Assembly (NCBI GenBank): GCA_947565915.1
Contig: CANOHY010000032.1
Span: forward strand, 1 to 21,742
Direction: 5' to 3'
Length of the DNA: 21,742 nt
Source of the DNA: an uncultured Eggerthellaceae bacterium
GTDB lineage: Bacteria; Actinomycetota; Coriobacteriia; Coriobacteriales; Eggerthellaceae
Positions 1 to 7,583 of this stretch are shown here, piece by piece. The position numbers and the translations under genes were made by a program. The stretch's first letter is position 1. Each line of letters opens with the position of its first letter. Under the pieces are notes generated by a model. It saw nothing but the letters and a program-made list of their open reading frames with translations, ran no database searches and had not been told where the DNA came from.

Positions 1-69
1 GGAGATGAATTCGAAGTAAATGTAAATATACATGACTTTGAAAATATTGATAGAGAGTTAGAGAGCTAG
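1..69 (+). CDS. C-terminal end of an unidentified protein (5' truncated by window edge)
   Basis: Frame 1 is open from the first base to a TAG at 67-69 and gives 22 residues ending in ...NIDRELES. The codons are very AT-rich (GAA, AAT, ATA, GAT, TTA), unlike the GC-rich codon use of the other genes here. The piece is too short to assign a family. It may be the tail of a real gene from a low-GC segment, or chance. The function is unknown. Confidence 0.35.
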   Translation, partial: GDEFEVNVNIHDFENIDRELES

Positions 70-284
70 GAAAAACAAGGAACTTAAGAAAACTATGAAA
101 TTTGAAGTACTGAACTATTTGAATTAACGTGATTATACCATATCCCGCATTGCTGGCTACGCCGTGGAATAGAGGTTCCCTCTCGCCCCCTCGGTTGGTT
201 GCAAAAGTTAACGCCCACTGGGGGAGTCACACTTTCGTCGCAAAAAAGATTTTTGTTGCACTTTACGAGCAACCAAGGCAACGT

Positions 285-328
285 AATCTGAGGCTTTGCT
301 TTTTAAGGGTTAGCAAAATAATCAGATT
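285..328. repeat. Imperfect inverted repeat
   Basis: AATCTGA (285-291) and TCAGATT (322-328) form the outer arms. TTTGCT (295-300) and AGCAAA (312-317) form an inner stem, with a short mismatch between the two. No run of T follows on either strand, so a Rho-independent terminator is not supported. The role is unknown. Confidence 0.4.
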
Positions 329-427
329 TACAACCGCCTCGTTGAGCTTCAGGCTCTGAATATCAGACGGTTCTTCGAAGAGTCGTCGACGGGCGCTAGC
401 TCGAGATGCGCGCGATGCCCCGAGCAG

Positions 428-504
428 CGATTCTGCAGCCCACATGCGCAGGTGAAACACAGTTTCGCCGTCGCGCTTGGCGGCGAAGCCAAGGCCGTGC
501 GCAT
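428..504. repeat. Dispersed palindromic element, copy 1 (short form)
   Basis: This 77-bp segment matches 10144-10254. The left block CGATTCTGCAGCCCACA is identical in both copies and is followed by CGCAGGTGAAA. The right block contains TTTCGCCGTCGCG and GCGAAGCCAAGGC in both. GGTGAAAC (451-458) pairs with GTTTCGCC (462-469) across the 3-nt loop ACA, with one G-T wobble. CTTGGC/GCCAAG forms a second small stem. It lies 24 bp after the rlmH stop, so its RNA would fold at the 3' end of that transcript. Confidence 0.7.
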
Positions 505-528
505 CGAGGCCATCCGCACCTCGTAGTG

Positions 529-999
529 CTATTTATGATAAGGCTCACCGCGGGAAATGCGACACGCGCGATAAAGTTGCTCCAGAAGAACCACGCGTGC
601 CAGGTTGTGCGGCAAGGTGATGGGCCCGAACGATAAGGTTTCGTCGGCGCGGGCGCGCACCGCTTCGCTCACCCCACATGAGCCACCTATCACGAAATGG
701 ACCTCGCCCACGCCAGAAAGCGCAAGCTCGTCAAGGCGCGCAGACAGCTGCTCGCTCGAAAGCTCGCGACCTTGGATGGCCAAGAGCACCACGTGCGCTT
801 GGGGCGGAATCTGCTGCAGGACAGCCTCACCTTCACGCTGAACGGCGGCAGCTTCGCCACCCACGTGAGCCGGATTCGCATCGGGAACCTCTACGACGCT
901 CGCTTTGCCGTAAGCACCCAAGCGCTTCAGGTATTCTTCGCAAGCCTGCGCCCAAAAGCGCTCCTTCAACTTGCCCACGGCAACTACGCGAAACCTCAC
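529..999 (-). CDS. rlmH: 23S rRNA pseudouridine(1915)-N3-methyltransferase RlmH
   Basis: The 156-residue protein is full length for RlmH, the SPOUT-class enzyme that uses S-adenosylmethionine to methylate the pseudouridine at position 1915 in helix 69 of 23S rRNA on assembled 70S ribosomes. Family hallmarks are MRFRVVAVGKLKE at the N-terminus, the SAM-binding turn FVIGGS (102-107), the knot segment LLEQLYRACRI (138-148) and the invariant tail GEPYHK. The start is GTG at 999, and it overlaps the TGA of the LCP gene as GTGA. A Shine-Dalgarno GAGGA lies 6 nt upstream. Overlap and spacing indicate co-transcription with the upstream wall genes. A palindromic repeat follows the stop. Confidence 0.95.
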   Translation of the reverse strand: MRFRVVAVGKLKERFWAQACEEYLKRLGAYGKASVVEVPDANPAHVGGEAAAVQREGEAVLQQIPPQAHVVLLAIQGRELSSEQLSARLDELALSGVGEVHFVIGGSCGVSEAVRARADETLSFGPITLPHNLARVVLLEQLYRACRISRGEPYHK

Positions 1000-2837
1000 T
1001 GCCAGTCCTCGCCGATCACCACCAGGAAGTCGTTGTCGTAGAGCAGGTAGTCGCCGTCGTTTTCGATGGCCTTGCCTTGGCCGATCATCTGAACAATCTC
1101 GCTAGCCTCGTAGGCTTGCGATGGGTCGTCGTAAATTATGAGCGTCTCGGGATAGTCGAAATCGGCATTGATGTCGCCGATCACCACGTTCTGGTAGCCA
1201 TAGGACATCAACACGTTGCGCGTCATGGCGGCCAAACCCTCGATATCAGTACCGTTCTTCACCGTGATCTCCGAGTACTTCGGATCGCGCGAGAGCGCCG
1301 CATCCGTTCCAGCCGAGGCTATGATCGTTCCCGTGGCGTGGTCGACGAGCGTCTCCTCGGTAGGAGGCAAGCCATCCTTCACGCGTCGCATCATGGCCTT
1401 CCACTCTTGCTCGTCCAGGATGTCCCACCAGATGTCATCGACATATTGGCTGGTAGTAGGCGCGGCAGCAGTATAGATATCGGTGGCGGCATCGAGTCCT
1501 TTCATGGCCTGTGCCAAGCCGATGATGTCGGTTAGCTCCAAATCGGTAGTCACGAACTGGGAAAGCGCTTGCACCGAGCTGGCAATGGTAGCCACATCGG
1601 AGTCGAGCAGCTTGCGTGCGATGGCCGCCAGAACCAAGCGCTGGTTGGCAGCGCGCATGGCATCGGGCTGCGCAGCCGTGTCGGCATAAGTATTGCGCGA
1701 GCGGCAAAGCACAAGCGCCTGCTCGCCATTGAGCGTTTGCAAGCCTGCCTTCAAGCTGACGTTCCCCGCGTCGGAGTCGTCGATGTCCACCGGCACGTCA
1801 ACCTCGATGCCGCCCAAGGCATCAACCACGCCAGCGAACCCATCGAAATCCACCGACGCGTAATGGGATATGTCCACGCCAGCCAAGTCGGCCACCGTCT
1901 TCACCGTCATAGCTGGACCGCCCAACCCATAGGCAGCGTTGATCTTCTGCTCGCCGTATTCGCCACCAAGATCCACCTTGGTATCGCGCGGCAACGACAC
2001 CAAGGCAACCTTCTTCTCCACTGGGTCGATGCGCGTCAACATGATGGAATCGCTGCGGTATATGCCGCCAAAGCCATCATCGCCATAACGTTCGGTGGAC
2101 CCATCGGTGCCCAACAGCAGCAAATAGAAGGGCTCTTTGGCCATATCCGTCTGGACCAAGGCGCTGCGCAGGTCATCGTCGATGCCCTGGTGCAAGTTGT
2201 TGGAGATGCTATTCGCGTACGAGAAGGCCACGCCAGCTCCCACCAGCACCACGACCAGCACCACGGCTGCCGCGATGGCGATGATGCGCTTGCTACGTCC
2301 CCGTTTCTGACTGAGTGAAATATCGGCTTGCCGCCCGTAGCGCGACTCGTCCATGCGTCGAGCATCGCCAGAGCGCCCACCGCGTCGATCTATCTCGAAG
2401 GAACGGCCTGCGCCACGAGCAGATCGACTCGAAGAGGAACGTCCTGCGCGAGAGGCATCATGGGGTGCCATGCGAGGCGAGTCGTGGAGCGAGGAGTGGC
2501 CACGGGTGCGGCCTGAAGAGGAATCTCGCGTGGCCTGCGTGCCATAACGGCTCCTTCCGAAGGCGCTCGCGTCGCGCTCGCTTCCAACGCTTGAACTAAC
2601 GGGGCGACGAGGATTGGCCGAGCGCTGGCGCGACCTTCTGCTTGCGTCGCTTGGACGTGCGTCAGCGCGCGATCCGTCATCGAAAGGGAAATGAATCCCG
2701 GTCGAATCGCGCCGACTACTTCGATTCGAAGAGTATTGGCCGGCATGCGTTCGGCGGGAATGATCCCGACGGCTTGCGTTTCGAGCATCGAAGTTATCGA
2801 AACGCCCGTCGGTGCGACCGGAAGGGCGGTCGACCAT
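996..2837 (-). CDS. LytR-CpsA-Psr (LCP) family cell-wall polymer ligase with LytR C-terminal domain
   Basis: The protein has 613 residues. Residues 1-180 form a polar tail dominated by Arg, Ser, Asp and Gly. A single membrane helix (about 185-207) follows, then an extracellular LCP domain (about 236-412), then a LytR_C-like domain (about 515-605). LCP hallmarks are RSDSIMLTRID (261-271), SLPRDTKV (281-288, with the conserved Arg284) and CRSRNTYAD (378-386). LCP enzymes move undecaprenyl-phosphate-linked glycopolymers onto peptidoglycan (known of the family); the polymer used here is unknown. ATG at 2837 follows GGGAGGA with a 6-nt spacer. The gene lies 56 bp after murT-gatD and overlaps rlmH. 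The long basic cytoplasmic tail is unusual; its low complexity suggests disorder. Confidence 0.9.
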   Translation of the reverse strand: MVDRPSGRTDGRFDNFDARNASRRDHSRRTHAGQYSSNRSSRRDSTGIHFPFDDGSRADARPSDASRRSRQRSANPRRPVSSSVGSERDASAFGRSRYGTQATRDSSSGRTRGHSSLHDSPRMAPHDASRAGRSSSSRSARGAGRSFEIDRRGGRSGDARRMDESRYGRQADISLSQKRGRSKRIIAIAAAVVLVVVLVGAGVAFSYANSISNNLHQGIDDDLRSALVQTDMAKEPFYLLLLGTDGSTERYGDDGFGGIYRSDSIMLTRIDPVEKKVALVSLPRDTKVDLGGEYGEQKINAAYGLGGPAMTVKTVADLAGVDISHYASVDFDGFAGVVDALGGIEVDVPVDIDDSDAGNVSLKAGLQTLNGEQALVLCRSRNTYADTAAQPDAMRAANQRLVLAAIARKLLDSDVATIASSVQALSQFVTTDLELTDIIGLAQAMKGLDAATDIYTAAAPTTSQYVDDIWWDILDEQEWKAMMRRVKDGLPPTEETLVDHATGTIIASAGTDAALSRDPKYSEITVKNGTDIEGLAAMTRNVLMSYGYQNVVIGDINADFDYPETLIIYDDPSQAYEASEIVQMIGQGKAIENDGDYLLYDNDFLVVIGEDWQ

Positions 2838-2893
2838 GAGAAATCCTCCCTACAGCGTTTGCGTGTTGTTCAGCGGGTTCTCGCTAGTTCATT

Positions 2894-5161
2894 CTACCGC
2901 ACACCAAGCCGTTCGCACAAAGCGGCGTTGGCTGCCAGCTCCACAGAATCATCTAAACTCGCAAGCCCCAAGGCACCTTTGCCGCCTTTGGCCGCACGTC
3001 GATCGAGCGCTTGGCCTATCAGCCAGTCGGCCACTTCAGGGTTCTTAGCCAGCAGCGGACCATGCAGATAGGTGCCCACCACGTTGCGATACAGCACGCC
3101 ATCGCCTTTGTCAGCACCATTGTTCCCTTTTCCGTGCGCGTCCATTACCCGACCAAACGGTTGCACGCCCTCATCGAGGTATGTACGACCAGCATGATTC
3201 TCGTAGCCAACCACGGGATGCGTCGCCAAAGGGCTCTCAAGCACGATGTTTCCCACCAGGCGATTATGCGAGCCACCTTCCACTCGCTTGGTGGTAAGGC
3301 CCGCAAGGCCCAAGCCCTGCACCGTTTCATCCCCCATCAGCCATTCGCGCCCGATAATCTGGAACCCACCGCAAATGGCCAGCAGCACGCCGTCATCTTC
3401 CACGTAGGCGCGCAGCTCGGGGGCTACTGCAAGCAGCCGCTGCGATGCCAGATGCTGCTCACGGTCGGGACCGCCGCCCAAGAACATGATGTCGACTTCC
3501 GAGAAATCGAGCTCGTCGGCCTCGTTCACCGCGCGCACCTCCACGTCCAAACCATGCGCGCGTGCTCGCTGCACCAGCACCGTCAAGTTACCGCCATCGC
3601 CATAGAGGTTCAGCAGCATAGGAAACAGGTGCGCGATCACCAGCTTGGAAACTGAAGCAGGGGCAGGAGCAGGATTAGGAGCAGGATTGGGAGCAGAATC
3701 AGGCGCAGGAGCATTGGATGCGGCGTGAGCGCCCGCGGCGGTTTCTTCGGAATCCGCCGACGTTGTGGTCGAGGCAACCTTGCCAGCCATGTTGCCGCCA
3801 ACCGCCAAGGGCGCAGCTGCGTCGCTTGCCTCCGACTGCACGGCGAGCGCATCGAGCTGCGCCTTCACCGCCGGAAGCGCCGTGTAGTTCGCGATGGCAT
3901 ACAGCTTCGCGTCGTTGCCCAGCGCCAAAGCTCTCGCCACGAAGTCCTGCGCATCGTCCACGAGCTCAGCTTCGAGTCCTGCGTATTTCAGGCGCACCTG
4001 CATGTCATGCTTGCGCAACCCCCCGGCAAACGCGCGCAGGTCAGGGTCGGCAGCTAGCTCCTGGAAGTCGATGTCCCACAGCCACGACACATCGCGGCCA
4101 TCGGCTTCCTTGTCGTTGATGAAGAACGCCACTGCCTTGGGCCCCTCATCCTGCATGACAATCTTGAGGTTCTGGTTGAAGCCAGTCGGGTTCTTGGCTA
4201 GGTTCAGCAGCACGTCACGTCCGCCAATCGAATAGCGCTGCAAGCGCCCGTTTTCGGGGTTGAAGGCATCTATGGCGCGCTGCACGTCGCTTACAGGAAT
4301 GCCAGCAAGCGATGCCGCGGTGGCAGCTGCCAGAAGGTTGTACACCATGTAGGCCCCTGGCAGGCTGGTCGCTATGCTGAAATCGCCTGCAGGCGAGCTC
4401 ACAGTGAAGCTGCCAAGCCCATGTTTCCAGCCAATCCCATGAGCCGCATACTCGGGCGTGCTGCGGGCGAACCCGCAATTCGGGCATTTGTAGTCGCCCA
4501 GCTGCCCGTATTGGCGCCATGAGTATTCCAGCATGGTTGAGCAATGCTGACACATGCGCGCATCGGCAACCGTGTTCTGCGCAAGGCCCATATCCTGCGC
4601 AAGGCCAAAGGGCACCGACGCGTTAGGCACCGCATCGGCTATGGCCTGGCAAAGCGGGTCGTCGGCGTTGTAAACCAGCGTGGTTCGCGGCGAGCGCTCG
4701 AGCGCACCTGCGATGCTCTGCTGGATGTGATCTATCTCGCCCACGCGATCGAGCTGGTCGCGAAACAGGTTCAACAGCAGCACGTAATCGGATTGCAGGA
4801 AAGGCAGGATCTTCGCAAGCCACAGCTCGTCACATTCGAAGATGCCCCAATCGGCATGTTGGGCATGCAAGAGTGCCGTGGATACGCCCGAGTCCAGGTT
4901 CGCGCCGGTGCGATTGCACACAACGCTTCGTCCGGCTGCTTCGAAGGCGTCGGCCAGCAAGTTGGTCACCGTGGTCTTGCCGTTCGTGCCCACTACGCAT
5001 AGCGACGCATCCACGCGGCTGCGCAAATGGGCGAGCAGCTGGGGGTCGACGTACAAGGCCACCTTGCCGGGAAAGTTGGCCGCAGGCCTGCGAAAGACGT
5101 ATTTGAGCCCCACGGTGGAGGTGGCCGCTACCGCACGTGCAAGATTGAAGCGTAGTCCCAT
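2894..5161 (-). CDS. murT-gatD: Fused MurT-GatD: lipid II isoglutaminyl synthase, both subunits in one chain
   Basis: The protein has 755 residues. The N-terminal part (about 1-440) is MurT: a Mur-ligase fold with P-loop GTNGKT (58-63), the four-Cys zinc ribbon CQHC...CPNC (204-229), and a DUF1727 region with NDKEADGRD (349-357), the motif holding the catalytic Asp in known MurT. After an Ala/Pro-rich linker (about 445-503), residues 505-755 are GatD, a class-I glutaminase with AICGGFQ (Cys597) and YLHGP (His700). Known MurT/GatD is a heterodimer that amidates the D-Glu of lipid II using glutamine and ATP. The start at 5161 is chosen for GGGAAGG 5 nt upstream and the family-like MGLRFNLAR; an ATG at 5203 would overlap higA and lacks such a site. 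The gene lies 25 bp after higA with no separate promoter recognised. Confidence 0.92.
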   Translation of the reverse strand: MGLRFNLARAVAATSTVGLKYVFRRPAANFPGKVALYVDPQLLAHLRSRVDASLCVVGTNGKTTVTNLLADAFEAAGRSVVCNRTGANLDSGVSTALLHAQHADWGIFECDELWLAKILPFLQSDYVLLLNLFRDQLDRVGEIDHIQQSIAGALERSPRTTLVYNADDPLCQAIADAVPNASVPFGLAQDMGLAQNTVADARMCQHCSTMLEYSWRQYGQLGDYKCPNCGFARSTPEYAAHGIGWKHGLGSFTVSSPAGDFSIATSLPGAYMVYNLLAAATAASLAGIPVSDVQRAIDAFNPENGRLQRYSIGGRDVLLNLAKNPTGFNQNLKIVMQDEGPKAVAFFINDKEADGRDVSWLWDIDFQELAADPDLRAFAGGLRKHDMQVRLKYAGLEAELVDDAQDFVARALALGNDAKLYAIANYTALPAVKAQLDALAVQSEASDAAAPLAVGGNMAGKVASTTTSADSEETAAGAHAASNAPAPDSAPNPAPNPAPAPASVSKLVIAHLFPMLLNLYGDGGNLTVLVQRARAHGLDVEVRAVNEADELDFSEVDIMFLGGGPDREQHLASQRLLAVAPELRAYVEDDGVLLAICGGFQIIGREWLMGDETVQGLGLAGLTTKRVEGGSHNRLVGNIVLESPLATHPVVGYENHAGRTYLDEGVQPFGRVMDAHGKGNNGADKGDGVLYRNVVGTYLHGPLLAKNPEVADWLIGQALDRRAAKGGKGALGLASLDDSVELAANAALCERLGVR
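3656..3714. repeat. Purine-rich GCAGGA-type simple repeat encoding the Pro/Ala linker
   Basis: The plus strand shows repeated GCAGGA/GCAGGATT units. On the coding (minus) strand they give alternating Ala-Pro and Pro-Asn codons in the linker between MurT and GatD. The repetitive DNA could change linker length by slippage without shifting frame when whole 6-bp units are gained or lost. Confidence 0.55.
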
Positions 5162-5186
5162 ATCTGCCTTCCCAAAACTCGTCGAA

Positions 5187-5507
5187 TCAAGCAAGCGCTG
5201 CACAGCAAATCGGCTCTATGGCTTCGATGTCCTTCCCGTGAAGCTCCATAGAATCCCAGAAGTCCATCTTAGCCTGCATGTTGAACCAGAACTGTGGAGT
5301 CGTGCCGAATAAGCGCCCTAGCCGCAAGCACATCTCAGGGCTCAAACCTCTCTTCTCCCGCACAATCTCGTTAACGGTCTGTCGAGAAACCCCAAGACGC
5401 TTCGCCAAATCGGCAACCGATAGCCCCATTTCGGGCATGTAATCCTCGCGCAGGAATTCGCCTGGATGAATCGGCTGGCGAGAAACGATGATCATTCCGT
5501 CGTCCAT
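5187..5507 (-). CDS. higA: HigA-family antitoxin (XRE-type helix-turn-helix)
   Basis: The 106-residue protein follows the HigA pattern: IHPGEFLREDYMPEMGLS at the N-terminus, then the helix-turn-helix VADLAKRLGVSRQTVNEIVR (31-50), then LSPEMCLRLGRLFGTTPQFWFNMQ, which is typical of this group. HigA neutralises HigB and binds its own operator through the helix-turn-helix (known of the family). ATG at 5507 is chosen because GAGGAG ends a few bases upstream and the codon sits 2 bp after the higB stop. Starting 8 codons earlier would overlap higB. The toxin-first order higB-higA is the usual one for this family. Confidence 0.92.
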   Translation of the reverse strand: MDDGMIIVSRQPIHPGEFLREDYMPEMGLSVADLAKRLGVSRQTVNEIVREKRGLSPEMCLRLGRLFGTTPQFWFNMQAKMDFWDSMELHGKDIEAIEPICCAALA

Positions 5508-5509
5508 TC

Positions 5510-5797
5510 TCACTCCTCGTGATAATCGCAAATCTCAACGTCGAAAACGCCCTCTTCCTCGAAGCGAAAGCAGATGCGCCACTGATCGTTTATGGAAATC
5601 GCATGCTGACCTTGGCGACTACCCTTCAGTGCATGCAATCGGTTTCCTGGGGGCAGTCGAAGATCGTTGAGCACTACGGCGTTGTCGATATATTCCAACT
5701 TCCTTAAGGCGCGCCGAACAATATCGGGCGGAAGCGTGCGGCTCTCTCCCGTTTCGAAGAGCTCGCGAGTCATCTGATTCGCAAACGCCTTGATCAA
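5510..5797 (-). CDS. higB: HigB-family toxin (RelE-like mRNA interferase)
   Basis: The 95-residue protein is full length for HigB: MIKAFANQMTRELFETG at the start, RKLEYIDNAVVLNDLRLPPGNRLHALKG in the middle, and QHAISINDQWRICFRFEEE...VEICDYH at the end. Known HigB toxins cut mRNA on translating ribosomes. The start is TTG at 5797 with GAGG 7 nt upstream; the MIKAF beginning matches the family. The stop at 5510 is 2 bp before higA. A palindrome overlapping the promoter lies about 50 bp upstream. The core basic and aromatic residues of the family are present, so it looks intact. Confidence 0.92.
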   Translation of the reverse strand: MIKAFANQMTRELFETGESRTLPPDIVRRALRKLEYIDNAVVLNDLRLPPGNRLHALKGSRQGQHAISINDQWRICFRFEEEGVFDVEICDYHEE

Positions 5798-5846
5798 CGA
5801 ACCGCCTCTTTCGCTACCCTCTTCTTGTTCAACCTGCTATTCCTAA

Positions 5847-5875
5847 ATTGTAATTCGTCACGTGACACATTACAA
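5847..5875 (-). promoter_or_regulatory. higBA promoter with overlapping palindromic operator
   Basis: On the minus strand TTGTAA (-35, 5870-5875) is followed after 17 bp by TACAAT (-10, 5847-5852). The same bases form a 28-bp palindrome at 5848-5875: outer arms TTGTAAT and ATTACAA and a perfect centre GTCACGTGAC, with only two base pairs on each side of the centre not matching. The arms coincide with the -35 and -10 boxes, so a bound dimer would block polymerase. By analogy with other HigA systems this is the likely autoregulatory operator. The expected RNA start is about 43 nt before the higB TTG. Confidence 0.72.
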
Positions 5876-6081
5876 GCATGTATCTGGCTTATCCGGAAAA
5901 GCGCATCTATGTGCCAATGCTTCTTCTGGTAGTCTTTGGCTTCCCATTCTGAACAGGAAGAAAAGGAAGCTGAATCCTTATTCGTCTTTACTTGTAGGTA
6001 GTCTGACATATCAACGAAAGCTGTATAGGCTCGGAGATGATGAGCAAAGAGCAATTGCATCAGTGGGGAAATTCGAAAGAA

Positions 6082-7377
6082 CTAGCGCTTCGCTGCGCCT
6101 TCTTCCCTTGGAAATCCGATGGCAGCCGACACGAACGAGAGCGCCACGAACACCATGGTGCATACGATGACGGGCGCATAGCCAAGCGAGTCGATGGCAA
6201 CGCCATAGAGCGCCGAGACGACACCGATGGTGAAATCGAACGTGAAGTAGAAGAAGGCAGTCGCACCGCCCCAGCGATCCGCGGGCGACTCTTTGATCGC
6301 CACCGACTGGCAAAGCGGCGTGACGATGCCCGTGCACACCCCATAGCAGACGCCCGCGCCGTAGAACAAGACGTTTCGTGCTGGCATCTCGGCGCCCATG
6401 GTAGCCAAGGCCAACGCAAACCCCACCATTCCAGCTGCGCAGGCAACCGCCATCAGCTTCACAGGCGCTACGGTGTCGAACCATCGGCTCGACAAGAAGC
6501 GAACCACGAGCATGGCCACGGCCGAGAGCAAGTAGTACATGCCCGGATTCTCCACGCCGATAGTGGCGCCGAACACGCCCGCGTAGAATACGCTGAACGC
6601 ATAGGCCGCTGCGATTAGCATGTTGGGAAGGGCTCCGCGAAACGCCTTCATCTCGAAGAGATCGCCCAATAGACACTTGGACGACTCCTTGGAAGCATCC
6701 GAATGCTTGAGGCTATCAGGTTCGATCGGCTCGTCCTTGCCGCCTTCCTCCTTCCCTACCTCGCCACTTTCCCATCGGCGCCGATAGGTCGCAGAAGCTG
6801 GCAGCTTCCCAGGATTCTTCTCGTAGCGGCAAAGCAAGGCAACCAAAACCATGCACAACGCGCAGATCGCCAAACCGACATACATCGACGCGGGCTCGCT
6901 CGAGCTGGCAAGCATAATGGCAAGCATAGGGCCAATCGACATCGCGATGGCTTGGCTCGTGGCAGCATAGCCAACGCTCTCGCCCAGCCGACTAACAGGC
7001 ACCACATCGGCGGCTGCGGTGAAGGCCGATGTGGTGCCAGCAGCCATGCCAAACCCTTGGATCACGCGCCACAGAACGAAGAACGTCTCCTCGTTGGCGA
7101 CAAGCGGTCCAAGCGAGCCGACCAGATAGAAAGCTGCTCCGGCCATCATCACCGCGATTCGGCCTCGCTTGTCGATGATGGGGCCTATGACGATTCGAAA
7201 GATTCCGGAACTGATGGAGAACACGAGCGCCCCGATGCCAGCAAGGCCCGCGCCCTTGCCCGTGCTCTCCAGATAGACCGAGGTCCCCGTGTTGAGTCCT
7301 GCTCCAACGATCTGATTGAAGAAGATGAAAACGAGAAGAGCTACGAAGGTAACCGACCAAAGCCTCTCTCTTCTCAT
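6082..7377 (-). CDS. Major facilitator superfamily (MFS) transporter, substrate unknown
   Basis: The 431-residue protein has the regular hydrophobic segments of a 12-helix MFS permease, in two halves joined by a charged cytoplasmic loop (about residues 180-225, rich in Glu, Lys and Ser). The first half carries the loop 2-3 motif, here GPIIDKRGRIAVMMAG, matching the MFS G-x3-D-x-x-G-R pattern. Nothing identifies the substrate; drug, sugar-acid or osmolyte carriers are all possible. ATG at 7377 begins the first helix. Longer upstream starts would overlap the terminator and the rhodanese gene. GAGGGG lies 11 nt upstream, a rather long spacing. A TATACT box at 7414-7419 could be a -10 element, but no -35 partner is clear. 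Confidence 0.85.
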   Translation of the reverse strand: MRRERLWSVTFVALLVFIFFNQIVGAGLNTGTSVYLESTGKGAGLAGIGALVFSISSGIFRIVIGPIIDKRGRIAVMMAGAAFYLVGSLGPLVANEETFFVLWRVIQGFGMAAGTTSAFTAAADVVPVSRLGESVGYAATSQAIAMSIGPMLAIMLASSSEPASMYVGLAICALCMVLVALLCRYEKNPGKLPASATYRRRWESGEVGKEEGGKDEPIEPDSLKHSDASKESSKCLLGDLFEMKAFRGALPNMLIAAAYAFSVFYAGVFGATIGVENPGMYYLLSAVAMLVVRFLSSRWFDTVAPVKLMAVACAAGMVGFALALATMGAEMPARNVLFYGAGVCYGVCTGIVTPLCQSVAIKESPADRWGGATAFFYFTFDFTIGVVSALYGVAIDSLGYAPVIVCTMVFVALSFVSAAIGFPREEGAAKR

Positions 7378-7440
7378 GTGCGCGCTCGCCCCTCGAAATC
7401 GTCTTGCATCATAAGTATAGCGCTCAAGTGAAATCATCCG

Positions 7441-7480
7441 CGCAAAACGAACTTGCCCTTGGCACAAGGCCAAGGGCAAG
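7441..7480 (-). terminator. Rho-independent terminator after the rhodanese gene
   Basis: A perfect 11-bp stem, CTTGCCCTTGG (7452-7462) and CCAAGGGCAAG (7470-7480), encloses a 7-nt loop. On the minus strand it is followed by TTCGTTTTG, a short T-rich tract. It lies about 100 bp after the rhodanese stop and before the MFS start, so it probably separates those two transcripts. Confidence 0.7.
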
Positions 7481-7583
7481 CAAAGGAGGGGGGGGTAGAC
7501 CACGCGCAGGGACACCGATTGCTCGAGCCGCCCGCGTCCTGCTCGTCTTAGCCAAGCAAGGTCGCTCGCTGCCCGTCGGCGTG

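Larger units (their letters stand above)
70..528. other. Gene-poor stretch between the left-edge gene and rlmH
   Basis: No reading frame in these 459 bp looks like a protein. The first 60 bp are strongly AT-rich and the rest is mixed. Visible structures are an 8-bp inverted repeat TTGGTTGC/GCAACCAA (195-202 and 269-276), an imperfect hairpin AATCTGA/TCAGATT at 285-328 with an inner TTTGCT/AGCAAA pair, and a palindromic repeat copy at 428-504 (listed separately). No tRNA or clear promoter was found. Confidence 0.5.

Noticed and set aside
195..276. TTGGTTGC/GCAACCAA inverted repeat considered as ends of a small mobile element
   Set aside because: The arms are only 8 bp, there is no target duplication, and the enclosed 66 bp show no further structure.
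93..281. Minus-strand 62-codon frame at the left end
   Set aside because: It has no ribosome site, no motif and mixed composition; insufficient support for a gene.
678..1535. Long plus-strand frames opposite rlmH and the LCP gene
   Set aside because: They are antisense shadows in GC-rich DNA; the minus-strand genes have clear family motifs and ribosome sites.
5794..6060. An 88-codon minus-strand frame whose TGA overlaps the higB TTG start (TTGA)
   Set aside because: It lacks a ribosome site, has no recognisable motif, and contains the higBA promoter and palindromic operator, so it is most likely non-coding.
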